In this document: positions 17,056 through 25,701 of the stretch, one piece after another | Numbering within the stretch: position 1 is the first letter of the stretch | How the letters are laid out: each line of letters opens with the position of its first letter | From: JAVZJR01 sp037447235 | Lineage (GTDB): Archaea > Micrarchaeota > Micrarchaeia > Anstonellales > Bilamarchaeaceae | Assembly: GCA_037447235.1 (NCBI GenBank) | Contig: JBBIHC010000005.1 | Location: 1-60,503, forward strand | Direction of reading: 5' to 3' | Length of the DNA: 60,503 nt | The notes under the pieces: generated by a model | What the model was told of the DNA's origin: nothing | Database searches by the model: none | The model's input: the letters and a program-made list of their open reading frames with translations, nothing else | Position numbers and translations under genes: made by a program

Positions 17056-18380
17056 TCACAACCACCAATGATTTTTCGATGCCTGGTTATTAATTCTTTC
17101 GCTTCCTCCATTGTTTTCGCTTCGGCGAACAGCCTTACATAGTTTTCAGTGCCGGAAGGCCGCACTATCACCCACCCGTTTTTGTAGTTTATCCTGATTC
17201 CGTCCTTGTCGATATAATCAAGCCCGTTTTCAGTGGCATACCTGCGCATTTTTTCCACAAGCGCTTTTTTTCTGTCTTCATCAGCCGGGATTTTTTCCTT
17301 TATGTTCCTGTAATCCGGCAATTCCGCAATCCACCGCGAAAGCGGCTTTTCGCATATCGCCTCAACTATTTTTGCCGCCGTGTATATCCCTTCCTTTGCG
17401 AGCGATATCTCAGGCCATATCACGCCGCCAACCTCCTCTCCGGCTATGACGCCACCCTTGACGAGCTCCTCGCACAGGTAGGGCGCCCCTATTTTCGTGT
17501 ATGCAACTTCGCAGCCGTATTTTTTGGCTATGTCTTCCACAGCAAGGCTTGTGGCAACGGTCGTTATCACCCTGCCCTTTTTCTCGCGCAGCCTGAGCAG
17601 CACCGACAATGCGAAAACCTTGTCGCCTATGACATATTTGCCTCGCTCGTCAACAAAAGCCACCCGGTCCGCATCCCCGTCCCACGCTATTCCCGCATCT
17701 GCGCGCAGCTCTTTTACTATTTTCATAAGGTCCCCGACATTCTCTTCAGTCGGCTCAGACGGCCTGCCTGGGAAGTTTCCGTCAACATGCGAATTTATCG
17801 GCACCACCTCGCAGCCCATCCTGCTGAAAAGCTGCGGGGCGATGACAGACGCCATTCCGTTTCCGCAGTCAAGCACCAGCCGCGGTTTTTTTTCTCTCAC
17901 TTTTTTCACATCAATCATGCTTATTATCGCGCCAATGTGTTCCTCGATTGCATTTTCGTATTGTTCTACAACCCCTCTCTTATCTTCCTTCATTTTGCCT
18001 TCGGCTATTTTTTCTATCTCTTCGGCGCGCTCCCTTGACACCGCCAGGCCATCCTTGTCAACAACCTTCATCCCATTGTATTCAGGCGGGTTGTGCGATG
18101 CGGTTATTATTATCAGCCCGTTTGCGCCAAGCTTTTTTACCATAAATTCAGCGGTGGGCGAGGAAACCATCCCAAGGTCGGTTACCCTGCATCCGGCAGC
18201 AACCAGCCCTTCCACAACGGCATCCCGGTAAATCCCTCCGGTAAGCCTGCCGTCCCGGGCAACAAGAACCCTGCCGCAATTCAGGTATTTGCCTGTCGCC
18301 CACGCAAGCTTCCTTGCCAGCGGCGGCGGGAATTCCTCAATCGTGCCGCGCGCGCCGTTCGTGCCAAAGTATTTCGCCAT
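17040..18380 (-). CDS. phosphoglucosamine/phosphomanno-mutase family
   Basis: An alpha-D-phosphohexomutase of 446 residues. ATG at 18380 (MAKYFGTNGARG) fits the family N-terminus; the frame extends further but without homology. Four active-site blocks are present: the phosphoserine loop TASHNPPEYNG near 94-104, metal-binding AWDGDADRVAF, sugar-specificity loop AGEEVGGVIWPE, and phosphate-binding VRPSGTENYVRL. The specificity loop has GEEVGG instead of the common GEESGH, so I cannot say whether glucosamine, mannose or glucose phosphate is preferred. It likely feeds sugar nucleotides for glycans, consistent with the many sequon-rich surface proteins. Confidence 0.92.
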   Translation of the reverse strand: MAKYFGTNGARGTIEEFPPPLARKLAWATGKYLNCGRVLVARDGRLTGGIYRDAVVEGLVAAGCRVTDLGMVSSPTAEFMVKKLGANGLIIITASHNPPEYNGMKVVDKDGLAVSRERAEEIEKIAEGKMKEDKRGVVEQYENAIEEHIGAIISMIDVKKVREKKPRLVLDCGNGMASVIAPQLFSRMGCEVVPINSHVDGNFPGRPSEPTEENVGDLMKIVKELRADAGIAWDGDADRVAFVDERGKYVIGDKVFALSVLLRLREKKGRVITTVATSLAVEDIAKKYGCEVAYTKIGAPYLCEELVKGGVIAGEEVGGVIWPEISLAKEGIYTAAKIVEAICEKPLSRWIAELPDYRNIKEKIPADEDRKKALVEKMRRYATENGLDYIDKDGIRINYKNGWVIVRPSGTENYVRLFAEAKTMEEAKELITRHRKIIGGCEWRGF

Positions 18381-18382
18381 GG

Positions 18383-19225
18383 TCATCTTTTCCTGAAGGC
18401 GAGGATCCTCAGCAGGAGGTAGCATATTCCCAGCACTATCGCCAGCGGTATGGCGAAGCCAAGCACGCCGGCTATGAGCGTGGCGCTGAAAACCACGCCG
18501 CCCAGAAATATGTTCAGCAGCTGGCCAAGAGGCGCAAGTAATGTCTGGTCAACAGCGGGCGCCGGCTCCACAAGCCGCACGCTCATCATTGCCTTCGCCG
18601 ACTGCCTTTCGTAATAGAGTTTTTCCTGGGTCGCTATGTCTATCTCGTACTGCAGCCTGTTGAGTTCGTTTTCTATCTGCAGAATCTCGCTTATGTTGCC
18701 CGTCCTGTTGTACAGCGCCAGCACCCTTTCCCTGGTGGCTTTCAGGTTTTCCAGCCTTGCATCGATGTCCATGTATTGGGTGGTGACATCCTGGCTTTGG
18801 CTGATGATGTGCTTCACGGTGCCGATGTCCGCCAAAGCCAGCCCGAAATCGTCAAATTTTTTGGGGTTCAGCCGCACGGTGATTAAATAATATTTTTCTG
18901 CCGGGTTTTCAAAATAGGAAGAATCGGTTATTTCGCCTTCGTAAGAGCGAAGCTTTTCCTTGAAGAGGGCGTATCTTTCCTTCAGCGTGCCTGCTGGGAC
19001 CTCCACCTCTGCGCTTCCGGTCTTTATTATCATCTTGTCATACTGCACATTTCGTTCTGCGGCGTAAAGCGGAGCTACTGAAACGCCGGGGTATGCGCCG
19101 CCGGAGTCAACCACCCCGCCCACCGCGCCCTCCTGCGCGGCCGGCCAAAAACCATCCGTTGAGATACAGCCAAAAAGAGCCAGCGACGCAAAGATGAAAC
19201 CCAATATCGCATAACGATTTTCCAT
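18383..19225 (-). CDS. DUF4349-type lipoprotein
   Basis: Start at 19225 gives MENRYAILGFIFASLALFGC, a signal peptide ending in a lipobox-like cysteine, so the 280-residue protein is probably lipid-anchored. The middle has the DUF4349 pattern: KMIIKTGSAEVEV, YALFKEKLRSYEGEI, YYLITVRLNPKKFDDF, then a long coiled coil (DIDARLENLKATRERV through NELNRLQYEIDI). A C-terminal membrane helix (about 245-272) ends in RILAFRKR. Function of the family is not established. It lies 2 nt upstream of the mutase gene. Confidence 0.85.
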   Translation of the reverse strand: MENRYAILGFIFASLALFGCISTDGFWPAAQEGAVGGVVDSGGAYPGVSVAPLYAAERNVQYDKMIIKTGSAEVEVPAGTLKERYALFKEKLRSYEGEITDSSYFENPAEKYYLITVRLNPKKFDDFGLALADIGTVKHIISQSQDVTTQYMDIDARLENLKATRERVLALYNRTGNISEILQIENELNRLQYEIDIATQEKLYYERQSAKAMMSVRLVEPAPAVDQTLLAPLGQLLNIFLGGVVFSATLIAGVLGFAIPLAIVLGICYLLLRILAFRKR

Positions 19226-19308
19226 AACAGCACCTTCAGTATTTTGTTGCCAGATATATTTAAAAACTCTCATCCGGTTAAAAATAAAAATCATTTCCGG
19301 AGGTTAGG

Positions 19309-20433
19309 ATGTTTTTGCAGCAAAAAGACGAACGGCAGCAGTGGCTCCTGCTTTATGTTCTCTGGCTTGTGCCGGTGGCGTTCAGCGGAATCTGGCTGAT
19401 ATATTTCAAGAACGCCGGAATTGCTGATTCCGACATCCTTCTGTCATTTCTGGCATGGCCGCTCAGCGCCATCGCCACCATCCTGTTTTTTAATTTTGCG
19501 CCCGCCTTGGGCAGGAATCTTCTGCTGCTGGCAGGCATTTTTTCCGCCGCATTGTCTTTTTTTATCATACCCCTGTTCCCGCCATCGCCTCTTTTGCTTG
19601 CCGCAAGCTTTTTCTTTTACGGCTTCTCGGTTTTCCTGTTCTGGGTGCCGTTTAACATAAAATATTTTGGATTCGCCGGTGATTCCGGCGCGGTCTCAAG
19701 CACGGTATATTTCTCAGTAGGCGGCCTTCTCAGCCTTCTGCTTGCAGTCATCGGCGGAGCCGTTTTTGAATTCCTGAATCCACAGGCCTTCTTTTTTTCA
19801 GCAGCTTTGCTGTATGTTTTTCCTGCCTTGATTCTCATGAAAATCAAGGATGAGAAGTACAGGCATAACATATCAGAGTGCGTCAGAGGGTCAAAAGGCT
19901 TTAGAACCCTGGGTTTCATAGAGGGCACCTCAACAGGCGTTCTTGCGGCAGGAACCGTAATATCCCTGTTTTATTTTGCCGATAGGCCGTTTTTTTTCTC
20001 CCTGTTCCTGGCGTTTGTTACCTTCTTTTCTATAGTAGCATCCTTTGTTGTCAGCAGCATTTCGGACAAGATGAAAAAAAGGAAGATTTACTTGCTGTCA
20101 TTTGGGGGTTTATCCGGCGTCTGGACAGCGGCGATGGGCCTGGCCTGGGATCTCGCAAGCTGGACCGGGCTGAGCGCACTGCGCAATTTTTTCTTTACCC
20201 TGTTTTCCCCTTTCACCACAGCGATTATCGTTGATAACAAAAGGGACCTCTCAAAACTTATGGTTGGCAGAGAGCTATTCCTGAATCTTGGAAGGGTTTT
20301 TGGCATAGGCGCGGCTGTCCTGTCGCAGGTTCTTTTCCTGGATGTCCGGCTGTCCCTGGTCTTTTTGGGCATCGTGGCGCTTCTTTATCCCTTGGTCCTT
20401 CACCTGAAAAAAACCAGCGTTTTTGTCCGGTAA
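19309..20433 (+). CDS. MFS-like multi-span membrane transporter
   Basis: The 374-residue protein has about 11-12 hydrophobic helices, among them WLLLYVLWLVPVAFSGIWLI, LLLLAGIFSAALSFFII and FLAFVTFFSIVASFVV. A loop between helices reads SSISDKMKKRKIYLLSFGG, matching the cytoplasmic DxxxRR-like loop of major facilitator proteins (here SDKMKKRK). Length is slightly short for the family. The substrate cannot be told. It is divergently transcribed from the DUF4349 gene and has a GGAGG-type ribosome site (about 19299) just before ATG 19309. Confidence 0.75.
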   Translation: MFLQQKDERQQWLLLYVLWLVPVAFSGIWLIYFKNAGIADSDILLSFLAWPLSAIATILFFNFAPALGRNLLLLAGIFSAALSFFIIPLFPPSPLLLAASFFFYGFSVFLFWVPFNIKYFGFAGDSGAVSSTVYFSVGGLLSLLLAVIGGAVFEFLNPQAFFFSAALLYVFPALILMKIKDEKYRHNISECVRGSKGFRTLGFIEGTSTGVLAAGTVISLFYFADRPFFFSLFLAFVTFFSIVASFVVSSISDKMKKRKIYLLSFGGLSGVWTAAMGLAWDLASWTGLSALRNFFFTLFSPFTTAIIVDNKRDLSKLMVGRELFLNLGRVFGIGAAVLSQVLFLDVRLSLVFLGIVALLYPLVLHLKKTSVFVR

Positions 20434-20501
20434 TACTGCCGTCTTAGCAAGGCGCTGCGCTGAGCAACAGATTTTTAAAACGAATTGAACAGCAATAAGG
20501 C

Positions 20502-20663
20502 ATGGCAGAGGAAAAGGTAATGATGCCTGTCGGCTCAGCCGGCATAATGGGTCTTTCGCCGGACATCAGGCTCAGCGGAATTGAAATCGACCCGAAGGTC
20601 CTCATAATAGCGGTTTTTGCATTCGTGCTGGTAATAAAGCTTGCCGGATTTTTCATAAGCTGA
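20502..20663 (+). CDS. secG: preprotein translocase subunit Sec61 beta (SecG)
   Basis: The 53-residue product has the archaeal Sec61-beta pattern: a short charged N-terminus, MPVGSAGIMG, then LSGIEIDPKVLIIAVF leading into a single C-terminal membrane helix. The IxIDPKxVLI segment immediately before the helix is the family hallmark. A TATA-like ATTTTTAAAA (20470-20479) lies about 22-32 nt upstream of ATG, so the transcript is probably leaderless. It is part of the SecYE-beta channel for protein export, relevant to the many secreted proteins here. Confidence 0.9.
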   Translation: MAEEKVMMPVGSAGIMGLSPDIRLSGIEIDPKVLIIAVFAFVLVIKLAGFFIS

Positions 20664-20677
20664 GCGGCCCAGGCAGC

Positions 20678-21799
20678 CTATTCCGCCCGCCCGCCAAGTT
20701 CCCTGATTATCCTTTCCCCGTATTTCGTTTTGTTTTCTTTGCTGGCGAGAACAAGTATCTTCCTTCTCTTCTCTTCTGCGGCAGCCAGCGAAGCAACCAG
20801 CGCGGAGATGTCCTCAAGCCTTGCCAGCCTGCCGTTTTTCTTCCTTATCCTGAGGCTTACCGGTTTCGAGAACTGGGTCGGGTAATCCAGCAGTATTTCG
20901 CAGTTGAATTTTTCGGAAAGCTCCCTCCCCAGCCTTTCAGCTTCCCGTTTTTTTAGTTTCTTCTCGCTTATTGAGGCTATCTCTTTATAGAGCCTTCTTT
21001 TCACGAGCCCGTCCACATAGCGGGATGCTTTTTTTGATTCACGCATTTTTGCAAGCGCGGCCTCGTCGCCAAGCCAGATGAATTCTTCCGGCATTATTGC
21101 CCCTTCATCTATCGCATTCTCTATTGCCTTGTGGAGCATCGCGGTTGCTATCCTGACTGTTTTGTGCAGGTAGACAGTTGAGAACATCATAAACCGCGCG
21201 ATGAGGAGCCATTCCGCCGCTTCTATGCCGCCCTCAACGATGCAAAGCCCGTTTTTTTCCATCCTTATAGTATGGATAAGGCGGTCGGTGTCTATCAGGC
21301 CATATGCCACGCCTGTGTTCAGCGCATCCCTTTTCAGGTAATCCATCCTGTCCGCCCCTATGTCCGTGTCGGTGATCGCCGCAAGATTTTTGCCCATTCC
21401 GATTATTTTCCTGATGTCGTGATTCTCGTTTACGATATCCCTTATCTCGGATTCCATAATCATCCTTTTCCCTACCTCCTCGTGGGTTCCGAGATGCCCC
21501 TTCAGCACGTCTTCCCCTTCGTGGGAAAAAGCAACATGGCCGACATCGTGCAACAACGCATAAAGCCTGACGTAGCTCTTTTCTTCTTCGCTTTCCAGTA
21601 GCCTTTCTGCCATCTGCCCGGCCAGGTGCGCTGTGCCTAGGGAGTGCTCAAATCTCGTATGGTTTGCGCAAGGATAGACCAGGTTCGTTATTGACATCTG
21701 CCTTATCCCCCTCAAGCGCTGGAATTCCGGCGTGTCTATTATCCTTTCCTCAACATCGCCGAATTCTATGGTGCCGTAAAGATTGTCCTTTATTATCAT
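20678..21799 (-). CDS. HD-domain phosphohydrolase (dGTPase/SAMHD1-like)
   Basis: The 373-residue protein carries an HD metal site: an early histidine in ANHTRFEHSLGTAHLAG, the HD pair in LYALLHDVGHVAFSHEGE near residue 83, and a later aspartate in DIGADRMDYLKRD. This arrangement (RFEHSLG, then HDVGHxPFSH, then DRMDYLxRD) is the dNTP triphosphohydrolase/SAMHD1-like subgroup. It may control dNTP pools; the substrate is inference. It begins directly after the stop of the AbrB/wHTH gene and is third in the cdc6 operon. Confidence 0.87.
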   Translation of the reverse strand: MIIKDNLYGTIEFGDVEERIIDTPEFQRLRGIRQMSITNLVYPCANHTRFEHSLGTAHLAGQMAERLLESEEEKSYVRLYALLHDVGHVAFSHEGEDVLKGHLGTHEEVGKRMIMESEIRDIVNENHDIRKIIGMGKNLAAITDTDIGADRMDYLKRDALNTGVAYGLIDTDRLIHTIRMEKNGLCIVEGGIEAAEWLLIARFMMFSTVYLHKTVRIATAMLHKAIENAIDEGAIMPEEFIWLGDEAALAKMRESKKASRYVDGLVKRRLYKEIASISEKKLKKREAERLGRELSEKFNCEILLDYPTQFSKPVSLRIRKKNGRLARLEDISALVASLAAAEEKRRKILVLASKENKTKYGERIIRELGGRAE

Positions 21800-22582
21800 T
21801 CAAACCGCCGCATAGACCCCTTTTCTCTTTTCTATTACCTCGCCTGACTCGGCAAGAAAATTGAGCACTGCCTTTACCGCGTCTTCGTCCATCCTTGTCG
21901 CTTTCACAATCTCGCCAATGCCCCTTTCCTTGTCAAGCGCCTTCAGTATCTTTCTTGAGCTTTCCGCAAAGAATTTGGTGTTTATCACGTAGTAGTTGTT
22001 GTCAAACCCCTTCAGCCCGCGCAGCTCCCCCCGCTTCAGGCGCTCTTTTAATTTGCCCATAAGGGCGAGCGCCTCCTTTTCGCCCAGCACAAGATATCCT
22101 TCTTTGCCCAATAGCTCTTCTGCCTCGGATGGCGGCGCGGCAGGCGCCCGCGCGGCGGCGTTGGCTTTGCCTTGCCCTGTTTTTCTGCTTTGAAGCATTG
22201 AAAATATCCTGTCATCTATGTTGTATACCCCACTGGCGTATTTCCTCCCTATGAAAACATTGACGAATCCTTTCTTCTCCAGGGTTTTCAGGATCTCAAG
22301 TTCCTTCGGCGACAGGGTTTTTGCGACATTCTCCGGCGTTCTCTGCTCAAACCTTACAGAAAGAAGCTTCATGATGACATCTTTTTCTTCATCTGTCACG
22401 GCTTTGCCCTCTGCCGCGGCTCCGGCTTCGGCCGGGCCTGGCTTTTTTATCCGCTCAAGCGGCAGCGCAAGCAGGTAAAACCCGTCTCTCAGCCTGAATA
22501 CCTCAATGCTATCAAAATCTGCAAATTCCTGCGGCAGCTCGACAAAGCACTTGTTGCTTTTTTTGATTAAGGTTATTCTCAT
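21800..22582 (-). CDS. AbrB-like/winged-helix putative DNA-binding protein
   Basis: Starting from ATG 22582 the product has 260 residues. The N-terminal 45 residues (MRITLIKKSNKCFVELPQEF, then IEVFRLRDGFYLLAL) resemble a SpoVT/AbrB swapped-hairpin half. A middle helical part (LSPKELEILKTLEKKGFVNV) and the C-terminal part (ERGIGEIVKATRMDEDAVKA, LNFLAESGEVIEKRKGVYAA) both look like winged helices. A charged, alanine-rich linker joins them. The gene overlaps the cdc6 stop by 4 nt, so it is co-translated with the replication initiator. A role in replication or transcription control is inference. Confidence 0.65.
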   Translation of the reverse strand: MRITLIKKSNKCFVELPQEFADFDSIEVFRLRDGFYLLALPLERIKKPGPAEAGAAAEGKAVTDEEKDVIMKLLSVRFEQRTPENVAKTLSPKELEILKTLEKKGFVNVFIGRKYASGVYNIDDRIFSMLQSRKTGQGKANAAARAPAAPPSEAEELLGKEGYLVLGEKEALALMGKLKERLKRGELRGLKGFDNNYYVINTKFFAESSRKILKALDKERGIGEIVKATRMDEDAVKAVLNFLAESGEVIEKRKGVYAAV

Positions 22583-23781
22583 ATGCCCACCTCCGGGCTG
22601 CCGAACAGTGTCATCTCGGTTATTTTGTAAACTGCCTGGGGCTCGTGGCCCAGCTTTATCAGCGTCGTCTGGCCCCTTATTCCCTTGCTGCTTGGCGTGG
22701 TCACTACCAAGCCGAGCATCTCCAGGTCGTTTAGATATTCCTTGTACCATCTCAGGCTTCGCGGTTTTTTTCTCAGTTGCCTGCAGCAGCCCTCGTACTC
22801 CCCATAAACTTCGCCTGACATCAAAAATCCGTCATTAATTCCGTCGAGGCGTGCGTAATACCTGTTTTTGTCAATGGAGAGTTTTGCGATCGCGTGCAGC
22901 GTTATCCTGTGCATCTCCGGAAGCGTGTTGACCGTCTCCGCTATCAAATCAAGCTCAACCCGCTTTCGCGCTTCCTCGACATCCGAATCTTCCATGATGT
23001 TTTTTTTCCTTTCTTCAGCGATCTCGCCGGCCCTCATCAAAAGCTTCAGCGCATACCTGGCATCCCCGCTTTCCTGCGCGGTAATCGCCGCGGCAAGATT
23101 TATTGCTGACTGCCTGACAACGCCCGGCTGGAATCCCTCTTCAACGCGCTGCTCAAGGATTTTCTGCAGTTGCTCGGAAGTGTATGGCGGAAAAACTATC
23201 TCCACCTCGTTAAGGCTGCTCCTGCTTCTCGGATCAAGGTTTTCCTTGAAAGAAAGCTTGTTGGATACCCCAATTATCGTTATTCCGCCTGCCGCCACCT
23301 CATCGTTCGCCCTTGTGAGGGTATAAACAAGGTCGTCAAGGTCCTTTATCATATCTATCTCGTCAAGCACGACGATTATGTAAGCCCCCTGCCGGAGGGT
23401 TTCAAGAAGCTTCTCATAGATGAACGGAAGGCCAAAGCCGGCTTTCTCAAGTTCCGGGCAGTACTCCTTCACAATCTTCTGCAATACCCGGTATTTTGAA
23501 TTGTATATCCTGCAATTGAGGTAATGCATCCTTGCCCTGCTTTGCACTTTTTCGAATTCCTCCATTATCTTTTTTATCGAGCAGGTTTTGCCGGTGCCAG
23601 TTTTTCCATATATCAGTATGTTTCTTGCCTTCTGGTTTTTCAGCGAAGGCGCCACATAAGCCATTATCTCTTCAATTTGCTTTTCCCTGTAGTACAGCGT
23701 CTTTGGTATGTAATGCGGGGATAAGACGGATATGTTTTTGAATATGGAGTCTGAACCAAGAAATTTTTCAAAAGAAGCCAT
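22579..23781 (-). CDS. cdc6: Orc1/Cdc6 replication initiator
   Basis: An AAA+ origin-recognition protein of 400 residues. Walker A GKTGTGKT lies near residue 58-65, Walker B VVLDEIDMI near 139, and the sensor region SNKLSFKENLDPRSRSSL follows. The C-terminal winged helix (YKEYLNDLEMLGLVVT, near 350-366) would bind origin DNA. I start at ATG 23781 (MASFEKFLG) because a TATA element lies about 25 nt upstream. It heads an operon with a DNA-binding protein and an HD hydrolase. Confidence 0.93.
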   Translation of the reverse strand: MASFEKFLGSDSIFKNISVLSPHYIPKTLYYREKQIEEIMAYVAPSLKNQKARNILIYGKTGTGKTCSIKKIMEEFEKVQSRARMHYLNCRIYNSKYRVLQKIVKEYCPELEKAGFGLPFIYEKLLETLRQGAYIIVVLDEIDMIKDLDDLVYTLTRANDEVAAGGITIIGVSNKLSFKENLDPRSRSSLNEVEIVFPPYTSEQLQKILEQRVEEGFQPGVVRQSAINLAAAITAQESGDARYALKLLMRAGEIAEERKKNIMEDSDVEEARKRVELDLIAETVNTLPEMHRITLHAIAKLSIDKNRYYARLDGINDGFLMSGEVYGEYEGCCRQLRKKPRSLRWYKEYLNDLEMLGLVVTTPSSKGIRGQTTLIKLGHEPQAVYKITEMTLFGSPEVGI

Positions 23782-23794
23782 GCTTTTTTTTCGT

Positions 23795-23819
23795 AGCAAG
23801 GATTTATAAATCCATTGCT
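23795..23819. promoter_or_regulatory. near-perfect palindrome over the cdc6 TATA box
   Basis: The 14-bp perfect palindrome GGATTTATAAATCC (23800-23813) is flanked by AGCAA and TTGCT, which pair after one unpaired A at 23814. The whole is a 25-nt inverted repeat centred 14-38 nt before the cdc6 ATG and contains its TATA box. It could be an operator for autoregulation or an initiator site. The rest of 23820-23950 is AT-rich intergenic DNA with AAAATATTTT near 23862; I see no recognisable origin-recognition box. Confidence 0.6.
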
Positions 23820-23950
23820 GTTTTTGTTTTTTTTCGTCGTGGGAATAATGGAAGTCCAAAAGTTAAAATATTTTGTATTTTTGCCTATCAGTTGTTAGTT
23901 ATTTAACGTTGTGGTAATTTTAAAAACATTTCGCAACAAATGGTAAACAT

Positions 23951-25081
23951 ATGTCTCACAAGCTTCTAATCAAAAAAAACAGGGGCGCCATGCCTGTTCG
24001 AAAGCCAGTCAGAGTTTCTAAAGCATTCATTGAAGAAATAATAAGAGTAGTGGGTAATCTTGAGACGCGAGAATCAATTACAGTCTCGTCTTCAGATCAG
24101 CAATCAAAGCGTCAGTTAGAAAACGTTAAACGCATATTCAGAAAGAACCTGAACGATATGGAAGATGCTTATATTGAATACCAGATCGCTGCCGGGCGTG
24201 CCTTGGATGTGCTTAATAGCCTTCCTATCAGTGAAAGGGTAAAACTTTTGTTTGACCGCTGGGCAGAGCACGATAACTACGGAAGGGCAATGTACCACCA
24301 TACGCGCGCCATAGAAAGGGCAATGTCAAGAATTCCGGATAATCTCATACCCACATCGTTGCTGGAAGAGAAGCGCAATGCCAGAAGAAAAAGGAGATCC
24401 CTGGTCTTTTTTGATCCGTTTGTCGGGAATGGCGATGTTTTCTCAATAATCCTGCGGATAACCGCGGAGCAGCACGCCAGGATATCGCAGAAGCCCCTTG
24501 ATCTGATTGTTTATATAAATGATATTTCGCCAAGAATGGTCCGTTTGGCAAGAATGAAACTTGAGAAGCAGATGGAGATTCTGGAGAATGAGCATAAGGC
24601 GTGCATTAAAGACATATTTTCATCCGAAATCAATTTCCTTGATGATGCCGCCAGGAGTGATGCATTATCCGGTTTGCCCTTCTCTGAGGTGGATGTTGTC
24701 ATTGTTTCGCAGACCCTTAACCTGCTTAAGGGCATAGAAACCAAAAACAAGGCACTAACGCTGCTTCACGACTACCTGAAAGTCGGCGGCAATCTTGTTG
24801 TCATAGGGGAGGATCCGGACCGGTTTACCCTGTCAAAGGATATGGACATCCTGTCCACGCTGCTCTTTCAGTCAGTTTTTGAGCCGTTCGGCAAGAATGA
24901 GACCGAAGCTGAAATAAAAAGAATAAGAAACGGCAGATTGATGATAATAGGGGAGAGCTCGGAAAAGATAGACGACGACCACGCGACCTTTGTAAGGGTC
25001 GCACAGCGGATTCATCGGTCTTCTGAGCTCGGAAAGGCGCAGACGACTGGGCCGGCAGCCGGGCGTTTGATCTTTTCCTGA
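23951..25081 (+). CDS. class I methyltransferase-fold protein, unknown
   Basis: The 376-residue protein has a helical N-terminal 140 residues rich in charged residues, then a Rossmann methyltransferase core: VFFDPFVGNGDVFSI near 152-166 (motif I position), VYINDISPRMVRLAR near 185-199 (acidic end of strand 2), VDVVIVSQTLNLLKG and LKVGGNLVVIGEDP. The catalytic NPPY/DPPY motif of DNA aminomethylases is not present; the corresponding stretch reads SQTLNLL. The substrate is unknown. It is divergent from cdc6 across the AT-rich intergenic region and convergent with lrp. Confidence 0.65.
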   Translation: MSHKLLIKKNRGAMPVRKPVRVSKAFIEEIIRVVGNLETRESITVSSSDQQSKRQLENVKRIFRKNLNDMEDAYIEYQIAAGRALDVLNSLPISERVKLLFDRWAEHDNYGRAMYHHTRAIERAMSRIPDNLIPTSLLEEKRNARRKRRSLVFFDPFVGNGDVFSIILRITAEQHARISQKPLDLIVYINDISPRMVRLARMKLEKQMEILENEHKACIKDIFSSEINFLDDAARSDALSGLPFSEVDVVIVSQTLNLLKGIETKNKALTLLHDYLKVGGNLVVIGEDPDRFTLSKDMDILSTLLFQSVFEPFGKNETEAEIKRIRNGRLMIIGESSEKIDDDHATFVRVAQRIHRSSELGKAQTTGPAAGRLIFS

Positions 25082-25088
25082 AGCGATG

Positions 25089-25559
25089 CTAGTATATTTT
25101 GAACGGGTTGTACTCCGAGCTGTGCTTATAGCTTGTCAATATCAGATATGTTGATGTTCGCGAGACGCCGGGCGTATTCTGGATTCTTCCCACGACTTCA
25201 GTCAATTCCTTTATGCTGCGCACCTCAACCATGGCAATCGCGTCGTACTGGCCCGCGGTTCCGTAAAGTGAAATGACCTGCGGCATTTTGGTTATATTCC
25301 CGAACTCCTTTGCGGTTGTCACATTGACATTTCTTGTCCGCATCAGGATTATTGCCCTGAATTCCAGGCCTAGCTTTTGATAGTCTATGTCAATGCTGTA
25401 TTTTCTTATCACCCCGTCTTTTTCAAGGCGCTTTATCCTCTGCATCAGGGTGTTGGGGTGCGTCTTGAGCTTTTCCGCCAGTTTTTTATAGGAAACCTTT
25501 GCATCCTCCCGCAGGTCTCTCAATATGCCGATATCCAAGTCATCATATCCTCTTGCCAT
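25089..25559 (-). CDS. Lrp/AsnC family transcriptional regulator
   Basis: The 156-residue protein has an N-terminal helix-turn-helix (DIGILRDLREDAKVSYKKLA, then HPNTLMQRIKRLEKDGVI) and a C-terminal RAM/AsnC domain (FRAIILMRTRNVNV, GTAGQYDAIAMVEV, TYLILTSYKHSS). Members bind amino acids or other effectors and act as octamers on promoters. Between its start and the pilin-like operon lies an AT-rich divergent region (25560-25701) with several AATAT/ATATT half-sites, so the pilin operon and lrp itself are possible targets; that is inference. Confidence 0.92.
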   Translation of the reverse strand: MARGYDDLDIGILRDLREDAKVSYKKLAEKLKTHPNTLMQRIKRLEKDGVIRKYSIDIDYQKLGLEFRAIILMRTRNVNVTTAKEFGNITKMPQVISLYGTAGQYDAIAMVEVRSIKELTEVVGRIQNTPGVSRTSTYLILTSYKHSSEYNPFKIY

Positions 25560-25701
25560 TTAAACCACCATACGCGATAGTTACAATATACCAATATGTC
25601 ATTTTATACATTTTGATATATAAATATTGTTATTTTTTACATATTCCCTTTTGTTTAGCGTACCAGTAGGATTTTTAAACAATAGCACACAAAGTAGTTT
25701 T

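Noticed and set aside
23820..23950. Canonical origin-recognition boxes
   Set aside because: No repeated G-rich ORB-like elements were visible beside cdc6; only AT-rich DNA and the palindrome were noted.
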